Assembly: GCA_025499705.1 (NCBI GenBank) | Contig: JAFMVE010000022.1 | Coordinates: 1-64,000, forward strand | Origin: Carboxylicivirga caseinilyticus | Lineage (GTDB): Bacteria > Bacteroidota > Bacteroidia > Bacteroidales > Marinilabiliaceae | Direction of reading: 5' to 3' | DNA: 64,000 bases | In this document: one piece after another, positions 1 to 9,100 of the stretch | Layout: every line of letters begins with the position of its first letter | Numbering within the stretch: position 1 is the stretch's first letter | The notes under the pieces: model-generated | The model's input: only the letters and a program-made list of their open reading frames with translations | The model's database searches: none | What the model was told of the DNA's origin: nothing | Made by a program: the position numbers and the translations under genes

Positions 1-235
1 TGGTAAAGCTTTTTTTTCATGATACAATATTTTATTAACACAAATAAAGGTAGCAAGGGCAACGGACTTTAGCTACCTTTAGGTTTAGTGCAACATCGTG
101 TCAAAAGCAATGGCTGGCGATAGCAAAAAGTTTTAAGGTGTCGACTCTCGTCTGATTCTTATATCCTTGCGGACACAGAATCACTCCGAAACCCACCACT
201 GCTCTTACGCGAACTGTTGTAGCTAATTTAAGAAT
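1..235. other. Gene-free left edge with one hairpin
   Basis: I see no credible coding region here. A perfect 10-bp inverted repeat (TAAAGGTAGC at 45-54, GCTACCTTTA at 72-81) could form a hairpin. No T-run follows it on either strand, so it is a poor intrinsic terminator. The stretch just before the first gene (about 200-225) contains one arm of the inverted repeat that flanks that gene. Confidence 0.5.
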
Positions 236-892
236 ATGAAGAACCATTATATTTTTTTTACCCTTTTTACTTTCTTAATTTCGAGTTGTATGTTCAACAA
301 TTATGAAAACGTAAAGCTGAGGAATGGTGATGTCGAATTAATAAAAACTATTCAGATAAATGATACCTTGACTCACAGTTACTTTGACAATAATAATCTT
401 TACATGGAAGTAAAAAAGCAACAAGGATTAAAAGGCCTGGAGGAGACTTTCGTATTACATTTCAAAAAGAATGGACAATTAGATAAATACTCAGTTTATA
501 TTGACGACAAATTGAAATTTTACAAATTCTATGAAGACCAACCTTCCTATGGTGGAAATCCCTTATTATATTATGACTTAGATTGTGAATATTATGACAC
601 TGTGATGTCAAAGACATACTTCAAAATTGATTATCAAATTGCTTACCCTCCTCATTGTATTCCTCATTTAATGTATGGCATTTATGTCGAGAATGATAAA
701 CTAAGGGATTTAGAAAAAGAACCAGTATATGAAATAGATATAAAAAATGGAAGAACCTTCATTCATGATAAATTTGATCTGACTGGAGATTATAAAAAAA
801 CAATTTATTGGTCAATTAGAGATACATTAATAGACCATTACTATAATGGAAAGAACATCTTAAACTTTCATGTAAAATAAACTAGCTACAAC
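216..892. repeat. 10-bp inverted repeat flanking a lipoprotein gene
   Basis: GTTGTAGCTA at 216-225 is repeated as its exact complement TAGCTACAAC at 883-892. The arms lie 10 bases before the start and 2 bases after the stop of the enclosed gene. This tight bracketing resembles an integron-like cassette or a small mobile unit. No integrase or attC consensus can be recognised, so the origin is inference. Confidence 0.45.
236..880 (+). CDS. Hypothetical lipoprotein
   Basis: This 214-residue protein is not recognised. It begins with a lysine-containing n-region, a hydrophobic stretch and a lipobox ending in Cys18 (LISSC), so it is probably a lipid-anchored envelope protein. The mature part is rich in Asp, Lys and Tyr with no transmembrane segment or known catalytic motif. 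Several short beta-type stretches resemble periplasmic or immunity-like lipoproteins, but that is only an impression. The gene stands alone, bracketed by a perfect 10-bp inverted repeat, with no partner on the same strand within 300 bases. This suggests a mobile accessory gene rather than part of a pathway. Confidence 0.6.
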   Translation: MKNHYIFFTLFTFLISSCMFNNYENVKLRNGDVELIKTIQINDTLTHSYFDNNNLYMEVKKQQGLKGLEETFVLHFKKNGQLDKYSVYIDDKLKFYKFYEDQPSYGGNPLLYYDLDCEYYDTVMSKTYFKIDYQIAYPPHCIPHLMYGIYVENDKLRDLEKEPVYEIDIKNGRTFIHDKFDLTGDYKKTIYWSIRDTLIDHYYNGKNILNFHVK

Positions 893-1181
893 CCGCTAGA
901 AATTAGGAAAAACTGGGTTTAATCGTCCCAATTTAGTATTATCATCTTACATTAGAATAAATGTATATTGCTAATGTAGTGGAATAAAACGTTGTTTAGT
1001 TGGCGGCTTATAGTAGCTTTTATAATTATAGTAAATATTGAACCAAGATTGTATATTTACTACAGTTGTCAATATGGGATACACATATTTTGATATTATC
1101 TGACCATTAATAAAACCCTGAATTGCTATATAATATGATTATAAGTTGGTGGATCCTAAACGAAATGTTAAAAAGATTATC
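893..1181. other. Gene-free spacer with two palindromes
   Basis: This spacer lies between the lipoprotein gene and the DUF2200 gene. It holds an 8-bp inverted repeat (TACATTAG at 948-955, CTAATGTA at 971-978) and a perfect 10-bp one (TAGTAAATAT at 1029-1038, ATATTTACTA at 1053-1062). Neither is followed by a T-run. They could be operators or hairpins. No gene or clear promoter is visible. Confidence 0.45.
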
Positions 1182-1547
1182 ATGAAAACAACACCTGAGC
1201 ATAATAAGAAAATAGCTGAAATGACCTTTGCTTCCGTTTATCCGCATTATCTATCAAAAGTTGAAAATAAGGGCAGAACTAAGGACGAATTACATCAGGT
1301 TATAGAATGGTTAACCGGCTTTGATAATGAGAAAATCAAGGAATTGATAGATGACAAGGTAAACTTTAAATCATTTTTTGAATCAGCAAAATTAAATACA
1401 AATGCAGGCCTTATAAAAGGTGTGATTTGTGGTTATAGAATAGAAGAGATTGAGAATCCAATTACCAAACAAGTAAGATACCTCGACAAACTAGTAGACG
1501 AATTAGCTAAAGGTAAAAAGATGGAAAAGATTCTTAGAACAGTCTAG
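1182..1547 (+). CDS. DUF2200 family protein
   Basis: This 121-residue cytoplasmic protein fits the DUF2200 family of small soluble bacterial proteins of unknown function. It has the family's typical N-terminal run (TPEHNKKIAEMTFASVYPHY), the segment EVIEWLTGF-like (HQVIEWLTGFD) and a lysine-rich C-terminus. I chose the ATG at 1182. An in-frame TTG at 1146 would add 12 residues, but the family normally starts a few residues before the TPEHN segment. It has no signal peptide or membrane segment. There is no operon partner: the next genes begin after a likely separate promoter. Function is unknown. Confidence 0.75.
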   Translation: MKTTPEHNKKIAEMTFASVYPHYLSKVENKGRTKDELHQVIEWLTGFDNEKIKELIDDKVNFKSFFESAKLNTNAGLIKGVICGYRIEEIENPITKQVRYLDKLVDELAKGKKMEKILRTV

Positions 1548-1605
1548 ATGTTAATTAAATAAATTATTGATTAAGAGAAAATATTAATTTGTTTAATAGT
1601 ATTTG

Positions 1606-1613
1606 TATATTTG
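1606..1613 (+). promoter_or_regulatory. Probable Bacteroidota -7 element for the lipoprotein trio
   Basis: TATATTTG matches the TAnnTTTG -7 consensus and lies 33 bases before the first of three tandem lipoprotein genes. A TTG at the ideal 19-base distance is missing; the nearest one upstream is 14 bases away. The call rests on the -7 box and its position. Confidence 0.45.
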
Positions 1614-1646
1614 AATTACACATCTCCTAATTGTTGAATCAATTCT

Positions 1647-2369
1647 ATGAAAAACCTTATTCTTCTGACTATTTTGTTAATTATTGCATTTTGTAGTTGT
1701 AAGAAAAATGAAATATTGCCCATTGATTTAAAGGGAACTATTCAGGGAACATGGTATACCCGAGACGAATTTGGTAATACTGTTGATGACAGAATAAAGG
1801 TTGTAATTCAATTAGAAGGAAGTGATCCTTTAATAAAAACTGAGACAGATATAGAGGGGAGATATGTATTGAATAACATTCCAACCGGCACCTATAATTT
1901 GATTATATCAAAAGATGGCTATGGAGAATTTCAAACTCAGGGATTACAAATTGTTGGCGGAGATGAGCCCCTATACAGTGGCGGATTTCTTGTGCAAAAA
2001 TCGTCAACACGAGTTAGTAATCTCTACTTGGAACTTGATGATAATGGATTATTATATTTAAAAGGAATCATACATCAAAATAATCCATGGGGAATGGTAT
2101 TTGTACGGTTTTATTTTCATAATAGTGAAGATATTTCTAGTATAAACTATTTAAAAACAATGAATTTAATAGTTTCTGAACCCAATGGTTCTGAATTTAG
2201 CTTTAGGCTTTATGATAATTATAAAACAGGTGATTTCGCAAGTAAATTGCATGCCATTGCTTATGGAGAATCAGAATGGTCAGGTGGATATTATGACATT
2301 GCATCTCAACAATATGTAATTACAACACTTGGTGAAGCATCCAATGTAGCAAAAATAGAATTTAACTAA
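1647..2369 (+). CDS. Lipoprotein with carboxypeptidase-regulatory-like domain (paralogue 1 of 3)
   Basis: This 240-residue lipoprotein has a hydrophobic leader and lipobox ending in Cys18 (FCSC). Residues about 28-105 look like a CarboxypepD_reg/PEGA-type beta sandwich, with the typical string of a short loop, DIEGRYVLNNIPTGTYNL and a closing KDGY. The C-terminal 130 residues form a second beta-rich domain without a recognised family. Two neighbours downstream share the same plan and key phrases (GTYN, KDGY or its equivalent, VGGDEP). The three read as one operon with gaps of 17 and 10 bases. Such domains usually act in adhesion or cell-envelope display. No enzyme residues are seen. Confidence 0.7.
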   Translation: MKNLILLTILLIIAFCSCKKNEILPIDLKGTIQGTWYTRDEFGNTVDDRIKVVIQLEGSDPLIKTETDIEGRYVLNNIPTGTYNLIISKDGYGEFQTQGLQIVGGDEPLYSGGFLVQKSSTRVSNLYLELDDNGLLYLKGIIHQNNPWGMVFVRFYFHNSEDISSINYLKTMNLIVSEPNGSEFSFRLYDNYKTGDFASKLHAIAYGESEWSGGYYDIASQQYVITTLGEASNVAKIEFN

Positions 2370-2386
2370 ATCTGAAAATCTCTAAA

Positions 2387-3139
2387 ATGAGAAATCTAAC
2401 ACCAAAAAATAAGTTGCAACTGTTTCTTATTATGGTTTATGTTGGTTTGTTAAGTGGATGTACAAAAGTAATCGAATATGAATTGCCCAAAGGGGCATTA
2501 TTGGTGCAGGTTAATCTAATGGATCTTGCAGGTAAAAGTATTCCCGAAAATGGTGGTGTTGAAGTTACTTTGGAAGGGAGTACTCCATTAATAAAGGTCT
2601 CAACAGATGAAAATGGAATGGTTGAGATAAGTAACCTGAATAGTGGAACATACAACATTCTTTTTAATAAGGAAGGATATACCCAATACCGTCTTATGTC
2701 TTATCAGTTTGTTGGAGGTAATGAAATAACAATGGTGAATGGTTATCTATATGAGAATTCAAATGCTCAAATTCATGATCTGACGTTGTCTGAATCTGAT
2801 TACTATTTTTATCCTAATATATTACTCGAAGCTGATATATCAGATAACGATCGGGGTAACAGTTTTATAGGTCGTTATTTTATAAGTAATTCACCTGATG
2901 TTTCTTATATGGATTATCAGGTGACAGGTGTGATCAATGAAAAATTGGATTATAATCATTTACAGTATAATTTAAGATATAATACAGAAACTTATCCTGT
3001 GGATTCAAAAGTTTATGTTATTATGTATCCTGCATCAATTAATGGCATGCAGTACATAGATATAGATTCTGGTCAACTCATATATACTGATATAAATTTA
3101 GATAATGGTTCTTCTGTAGCCAGTTATACAATCAAATAA
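2387..3139 (+). CDS. Lipoprotein with carboxypeptidase-regulatory-like domain (paralogue 2 of 3)
   Basis: This 250-residue protein is a clear paralogue of the genes on both sides. The leader ends at a lipobox Cys25 (LLSGC). The first domain carries the same elements as its neighbours: a GVEVTLEGS strand, DENGMVEISNLNSGTYNI, KEGY and then VGGNE. The rest is a diverged beta-rich region with many Tyr, Asn and Asp residues, which suits an exposed surface domain. The neighbours' order and spacing indicate co-transcription. Function is unknown. Sequence divergence between copies suggests diversification under selection rather than a recent duplication. Confidence 0.7.
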   Translation: MRNLTPKNKLQLFLIMVYVGLLSGCTKVIEYELPKGALLVQVNLMDLAGKSIPENGGVEVTLEGSTPLIKVSTDENGMVEISNLNSGTYNILFNKEGYTQYRLMSYQFVGGNEITMVNGYLYENSNAQIHDLTLSESDYYFYPNILLEADISDNDRGNSFIGRYFISNSPDVSYMDYQVTGVINEKLDYNHLQYNLRYNTETYPVDSKVYVIMYPASINGMQYIDIDSGQLIYTDINLDNGSSVASYTIK

Positions 3140-3149
3140 GCAGATAAAT

Positions 3150-3896
3150 ATGTTCGAATATTTGAAAAGCATAAATATAAAAGTGTATAAGATGGCCTTT
3201 GTGTCCATATTTATGTTGATGAATACGGCGTGCAGTAAAAAAGACTATATTTATCCTGAAGGCAGTATTGTAGGATTTATTAGGTTGATAGACACAAATG
3301 GAAAAATGCTTACAGATAATAGTGGTGTCATTGTAACCGTTGAAGGAACAAATATCAATGCTATAACCAATGAAATTGGTCGCTTTGAGTTAGTAGATGT
3401 GCCGGTAGGTACTTATAATATTGTTTGTGAAAAAAATAATTTTGGTTCTTATATATACGAGAGTTTCCAATTTATAGGTGGAGATGTACCTGCTTTTATA
3501 TATATGCCCAAAATTTACCAACAGTCTGAAGTTGAAGTGACTAATGTTGATATAGATATTACAGAGAGTGAAATAGAAATTAGAGGTGGCCTATCAGAAT
3601 CAAAGGGCCTTAGATTCTTTATTTGTATTGGTAATCAAGAAGATGTTTCTTTTTTAAACTATGATTTCGCTTACAGGGGATACTGGACCGGAGTTGGATC
3701 AGAATTTAATCTATATGACAGTAATGATGGAAAATATCACTATTCTGCCGGAGAAAGGGTTTATGTTATAATATACTCTGTAAATGCGTATGAAGAGTAT
3801 GGATTTCTCAATAAAGCTATTGATGAATACATTTATACCAGTTTAAAACAAACTTATAATCGGGTAGAAGTGGTAGTTGAGAAATCTAAATCTTAA
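3150..3896 (+). CDS. Lipoprotein with carboxypeptidase-regulatory-like domain (paralogue 3 of 3)
   Basis: This is the third member of the trio, 248 residues. The first ATG (3150) gives an unusually long charged n-region before the hydrophobic part and lipobox Cys28 (NTAC). An internal ATG at 3192 would give a short canonical SPII signal, so the true start is uncertain. The CarboxypepD_reg-like domain carries GVIVTVEGT, NEIGRFELVDVPVGTYNIV and then IGGDVP, parallel to the two genes upstream. The C-terminal half is a diverged beta-rich region. The gene ends 10 bases from the convergent pectinesterase gene. It probably has a surface role, but no substrate can be inferred. Confidence 0.68.
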   Translation: MFEYLKSINIKVYKMAFVSIFMLMNTACSKKDYIYPEGSIVGFIRLIDTNGKMLTDNSGVIVTVEGTNINAITNEIGRFELVDVPVGTYNIVCEKNNFGSYIYESFQFIGGDVPAFIYMPKIYQQSEVEVTNVDIDITESEIEIRGGLSESKGLRFFICIGNQEDVSFLNYDFAYRGYWTGVGSEFNLYDSNDGKYHYSAGERVYVIIYSVNAYEEYGFLNKAIDEYIYTSLKQTYNRVEVVVEKSKS

Positions 3897-3906
3897 TTCA
3901 ATATAT

Positions 3907-5193
3907 TTATTCTCTACAACTTAGCTCTGTTATTTGAGCATTTGATGTGAATATTGTTTCGCCAATATTGATTGAGGTATCTGTTATACGTGCTGTATTG
4001 GAACCTATCTTGCCTTGAATTATTTTGATCGATTGTTTAAAATCAGATTCCTTCAAATCAATACGGGAACTAAACTGTAAAATATTTCTTCCCGTTCCTT
4101 GCATAAAAACTAATTCAATCCCGGTTTCAGTTTGTAGTTTTAATGAATTATCTGCTCCCACAGATTCATTAAATTCAAGAAAAACATTCCGTTTATCAAC
4201 TATTTTAATTTGAGAAACATATGGCTTCTCTTTTGATTCTGGATCCCATTGTTGGATAAAAGTCCAGGCAGGAGATAAGTCAGAAGGAGAGAGGTCGACT
4301 ATGCCTTTACTGATGAAATTATCATCAAACCAATTGTAATGGAATCCATCACCTATACATCCTGAAAAGTAATAGCGGTCTTTCCAGAAATAGGGGCGGT
4401 TTTTCTCTGGTTTGTTTGGATAACTAACATAGTAGATTGGCTTGTCTGCCATGCCTTTTCCAAAAGAGCAATCAATTAAATAGAAAGCGGCTTCGTAGTG
4501 ATGACGACCTAATTGCCATCCATCCACACCAGTAAATTTGCAATTCTGAAGCACAAATTTCTTTTCTTTATCGTCCACTGCTGCATGCCATAGAGTTGCA
4601 GTATTTTTTAATTGGTGAAATTCAGAATCTTTAATAAAGCACCATCCTCGTGGACAAACAAAATCAACACATCCTTCGAAATAACAATTAGCATGGTAAT
4701 ACATACCTTGTTTGTAATTCCAAAGCGAAACGGTATCTCCTCCTTTACTTGTAATGTTGCAATTGGTCAGGATGGTTCGCGTACCATTACCTAAAATGGC
4801 AAAGGCATGCGGACCAATTTCGGGCTGTGTATTTCTTATGGTTAGATTGTCGAGAACAATATCATCCGCCTCAATATTAATGACAGCTGGTCCGATTATA
4901 TCCGGATGTTCAATCCAATCTTCACGAAGTTGGGAATATTCAATAATTGTGCTATCCCGACTCTCACCTCTGATAGTCAGGTAATCTTTTCCTATCCGAA
5001 TCTTTTCATTGTAAATACCATTCTTTACAAAAATCACCACACGTTCGTAATTATAATATGGTAGTTGATTGATGGCTTCAGTTAAGGTGTTGTAATCTCC
5101 TGTTCCGTCTGCAGCAACAACAATATCAGGCTTATTATCAGCCCATATATTAATACTGAAGAATACGCAAAGTATGCTAATGAAAAGTCTCAT
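3907..5193 (-). CDS. Pectinesterase (CE8), secreted
   Basis: This protein removes methyl esters from homogalacturonan so that lyases and polygalacturonase can act. It has 428 residues with a signal peptide (about 1-18), a right-handed beta-helix esterase domain (about 24-300) and a beta-rich C-terminal extension (about 305-428) that is not part of the usual CE8 fold. CE8 landmarks seen are Q162, the nucleophile-region D177 (GCVDF) and R230 (LGR). The Asp that normally follows the first Gln (QDTLY in plant enzymes) is Gly163 here, and the loop between Gln and the second Asp is about 7 residues shorter, so this is a divergent enzyme. It is probably co-transcribed after the CE12 gene, 5 bases away. 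Confidence 0.85.
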   Translation of the reverse strand: MRLFISILCVFFSINIWADNKPDIVVAADGTGDYNTLTEAINQLPYYNYERVVIFVKNGIYNEKIRIGKDYLTIRGESRDSTIIEYSQLREDWIEHPDIIGPAVINIEADDIVLDNLTIRNTQPEIGPHAFAILGNGTRTILTNCNITSKGGDTVSLWNYKQGMYYHANCYFEGCVDFVCPRGWCFIKDSEFHQLKNTATLWHAAVDDKEKKFVLQNCKFTGVDGWQLGRHHYEAAFYLIDCSFGKGMADKPIYYVSYPNKPEKNRPYFWKDRYYFSGCIGDGFHYNWFDDNFISKGIVDLSPSDLSPAWTFIQQWDPESKEKPYVSQIKIVDKRNVFLEFNESVGADNSLKLQTETGIELVFMQGTGRNILQFSSRIDLKESDFKQSIKIIQGKIGSNTARITDTSINIGETIFTSNAQITELSCRE

Positions 5194-5198
5194 TTTAG

Positions 5199-5975
5199 TT
5201 AATGTTGAGTGATCAGATCATTTTTAATTGCAAGGTCAGATTCTTCAATTGCTCTAACCGCAAGTTTTGCAATTTTCTTAGCACCCATGTTATTAAGGTG
5301 CGTATTGTCGTCAATACCATCGGGGTAATTTGTCCACACTGCTGAATCGGCAATTAAAAAAAGCTCTTTGGATTTTATTTCACCATAGTTCTCAATCAAT
5401 TCTTTGGTAAGTTGGTGCATATCCAACAGAACAACTTTTTTATCAGCAGCCGCTTTCCTTGTCATTTCGGGATATTCGGCATGCGTGTCATAAAACTGTC
5501 CGTTCTCATCAAATCTTCGTCTCATTATAGGCGTTAATAATACAGGTGTTGCCTTTTTTGATCTTGTATCGTCAACATAACGACAGAGATTGGTGTAAAA
5601 ATCTTCAGGAGATGAATAACGCTCTTCACTTTTAATCTTCTGATCGTTGTGTCCGAATTCAATAAATACATAATCACCCGACTTTAAAAGACTCATTATG
5701 GAATCCCATCTTCCTTCAGAGACAAAAGACTTACTGCTTCTTCCGTTTTGTGCATGATTGGCAACTGTAACATTAGCTGAAAAAAACTCCTGCAAATGTT
5801 CTCCCCAGCCTGTCTCCGGACGCTTATCTTCTTTCTTTTCTGCCATGGTCGAATCACCTGCCAGGTAGATGGTATAAGGTTCACGCTGCTTACAACTGAA
5901 AAGTCCGGTAAGTAGTATAAGAGCTACAAAATAGATTGTCTTTTGAAATGAAGTAGAATGCTTTATTTGTATCAT
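5199..5975 (-). CDS. Rhamnogalacturonan acetylesterase-like lipoprotein (CE12, SGNH)
   Basis: This SGNH-fold esterase is expected to remove acetyl groups from pectin. With the ATG at 5975 it has 258 residues; an upstream ATG at 5999 is also possible but gives a longer n-region. A lipobox ends at Cys28 (GLFSC). The SGNH blocks are clear: GDST with nucleophile Ser42, an NGRSSKSF block, GHND, and DDNTHL with Asp223 and His226 completing the triad. It is likely the first gene of a two-gene operon with the pectinesterase, and both lie beside the hybrid sensor of the pectin locus. Within CE12, homogalacturonan and rhamnogalacturonan acetylesterases cannot be told apart by eye. Confidence 0.85.
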   Translation of the reverse strand: MIQIKHSTSFQKTIYFVALILLTGLFSCKQREPYTIYLAGDSTMAEKKEDKRPETGWGEHLQEFFSANVTVANHAQNGRSSKSFVSEGRWDSIMSLLKSGDYVFIEFGHNDQKIKSEERYSSPEDFYTNLCRYVDDTRSKKATPVLLTPIMRRRFDENGQFYDTHAEYPEMTRKAAADKKVVLLDMHQLTKELIENYGEIKSKELFLIADSAVWTNYPDGIDDNTHLNNMGAKKIAKLAVRAIEESDLAIKNDLITQH

Positions 5976-6199
5976 TTGGAATTGTTTTGGCAATAACACA
6001 GGTGCTAAAATAACGAAACTATGGTTGTCATTATAAGATTCCAGCTTTTAAATCATTGTTGCAACCGCTTGGTTAATAGTTTGATGAATGAACTTCACCG
6101 TAATTGAAACGATCCGTCAACTTTCTAATAAATGTTACATAAGCTATAACGACCTCATTTGATTGAGCTTCAAAACTGAAGATTATTATTACTTACTAA

Positions 6200-9100
6200 T
6201 TAATTATCAGTTGGTTTAGGTGTTTTACTAGGCGGATAACCGTATTGTTTTTTAAACAATTTCGAAAAATATTTTATATCGTTATATCCAACTTTAAAGG
6301 CGACTTCAGAAACTGAATATCCTTTTAATAAGAGTTGATTTGCAATTTTTAATTTCATCTGTCTCACAAACTCCAGTGGGCTTAGTCCGGTCAATCCTTT
6401 CACTTTATTATACAATACTGTTCGGCTAACACAACAATGGCTCGATAGAACTTCCACACTCAAATCATCTGAGAAATTCTCCTCGATATATTCAACCAGC
6501 TTCTTTAAAAATTCCTCGTCTTTGAAATTAATTTTCAGTGTTTTGGGATCAATGGTATTATTGTTTCTGAATTTTGATATTAAAAGCTGACGCTGTTGAT
6601 TGAAGGTATCAATTACTGCTTTCAGGTATTTGATATTTAAAGGCTTGGTAATATATGCTTCAGCTCCTGTTTCGATACCTGTAATCTGATCCTGAACATC
6701 TGTTTTAGCAGTCATCATAATAACAGGAATGTGGCAGGTTGAAAAATCTTCTTTAAGTTGCTGAGTCATTTCCAAACCATCCATCTGTGGCATCATAATA
6801 TCAGTAATAATCACATCCGGATTTTCCTGTCTAGCCAACCTTATTCCTTCTACACCGTTAGCAGCAATCAAACAATTATAGTAACTGTTTAACGAAGATT
6901 TGAGATAATTGGCAATTTCCAAATTATCTTCAACAATCAATATGGTTGGATTGGGTTCATTTGATTCTTCTTTCTGCGCACGTTTATCTTCAATAATGTC
7001 AAAATCAAGATGATGATCAATTTTGTTTTCTGCTGAATATTCCTTTTTCTGTACATTAGGTAAGTTTAAGATCTTTTCCGGATCAAGAGGAAGGCTTACC
7101 CAGAATGAGCTACCCTGACTTTCAACAGAGGAAAGTTCTATATTACCCCCATGTAACTTGGCCAATTCGTAAGCCAGCGATAATCCAATACCTGTTCCGG
7201 CCTGTTCGTTACCACTCAGGATAGTGTAACGTGTAAATATTTCAGACATATCTTTATCTGATATACCCGGGCCCTGATCAATAACTTTGATTTGCGCCAT
7301 GGATGTTTGTGTGTCGACCGAAACTGAAACAACCACTTTTTTACCCTCCGGAGTGAATTTAATGGCATTCGAAATCAGGTTGTAAATAATAGAGTCGAGT
7401 TTTGATCTGTCGGCCCAAATGTCAATGGGTGTATCATTAGGTTTAAATGTATAGAAGATACCTTTGTGATTGGCTAAAGGAATAAAGCTTTCGTAAATGT
7501 CCTGTGCAAATTTATTTAACTCAACTGTTTCAACTTTTAGTGTCATTTTATTATTCTGTACCTTTCTGAAGTCGAGTAACTGATTGACAAGCTGAAGCAT
7601 TCGATTGGCGTTTTTTCTGATTATTTTTAGTTGCCTGCTTATTTCATTATCCTGAATATCCTGTTGCAGTAAATCATCAATTGGACCTAGAATTAATGTC
7701 AAAGGAGTCCTGATTTCGTGCGATATATTTGTAAAAAACTTCAACTTCAAGGTGTTAACTGTTTTTTCCAAATCAAGTTCTTTACGATACTTATTAATTC
7801 GCCAAATTATCTGTCGGATAATATAATAGGTAAGAATAGCAATAATAATATATCCTAGTAAAGCGAGATTGGTTTGCCACCAGGGTGGAGTAATCACAAT
7901 TTTTAAGTCACGATAGTTGTTATTCCATTGACCGGTATTACTGGTACATTTTACCTTAAAATTATATTCGCCCGGCTTAAGGTTTGTATATGTAGCTTTG
8001 GTTTGATGATTTACAGTTATCCATTCGGGATCAAATCCATCAAGCATATAAGCATATTGGATCTTATTTGGATCACGGAAATCTAAAGCTGAATACTCTA
8101 TACTAAAACTGCTCTGATGATGAAGTAATTTTATTTCGTTGGTATAGGAGATGTTTTGCTTTAAAGGTGATTTGGGTGCACCAACAATCACATCCTTGTT
8201 GAAAAGTTGAAAGTTCGTTAATTCTATATTATTCTGAGATTTGGATTGCTCAATTAAATCAGGACTGATTACTTCAACGCCTTTGAATCCTCCAAAAAAC
8301 AACTTACCGTCAGACAATTTGATGGAAGTACTCTCGGAAAAGTTGCTGAATGAAAGGCCATTATACTCATTAAATACTTCTATCGAATTCAGTTTTGTGT
8401 TGTAACGACTTAAGCCGTTCTCTGAACTAAACCATATAAATCCTTCATTGTCTTCTTCAATACTAAATACAACATCGTTAGATAATCCTTGTTGAGAAGA
8501 GATTGTATTAAACTGAATAGAATCACTCAATGGAAGTTGAATACTATTGACTCCACCACCAAATGTACCAAACCAGATTCGTTGTTCTGAATCTTCTTTA
8601 ATAACAACAATATCGTTATAACTAATACTTGTTTTATTGGTCGGACTGTGGTAGAATGTTGTAAAATTAATCCGGTTGTGTTGTAAGCTATCGGCAGGTA
8701 ACAGGTTTAAACCAAATGAGGTAGCCACCCAAAGGTTAGCATTACTGTCAAAAGACATGTAACGAACCAGGTCGTTGGATAAATTACTGTTATTGGTGTT
8801 GTAATTGGTAAAGCTTAATTCTTTGAAGTTATTTATGGTAGCCTTTGATATTCCGCTTTCAAAAGTTCCAATCCAAATGTCTTTACCGGCCCCTTTAGTA
8901 ATGGTGTATATTTTATTACTACATAGCGATGTGGTATCATTTTCAATATGTTTATGCTGGATAAATCGTAGGTTCTTATATTCTGATGGAGAAGCCGGGA
9001 GTGGGGTAGTACTAACCAATAAACCTTCTCCTTTAGATCCTAGCCAAATGTGTTGATCCTCATCGATATAAATACTATATATGTTTATGTTTTCCGGATT

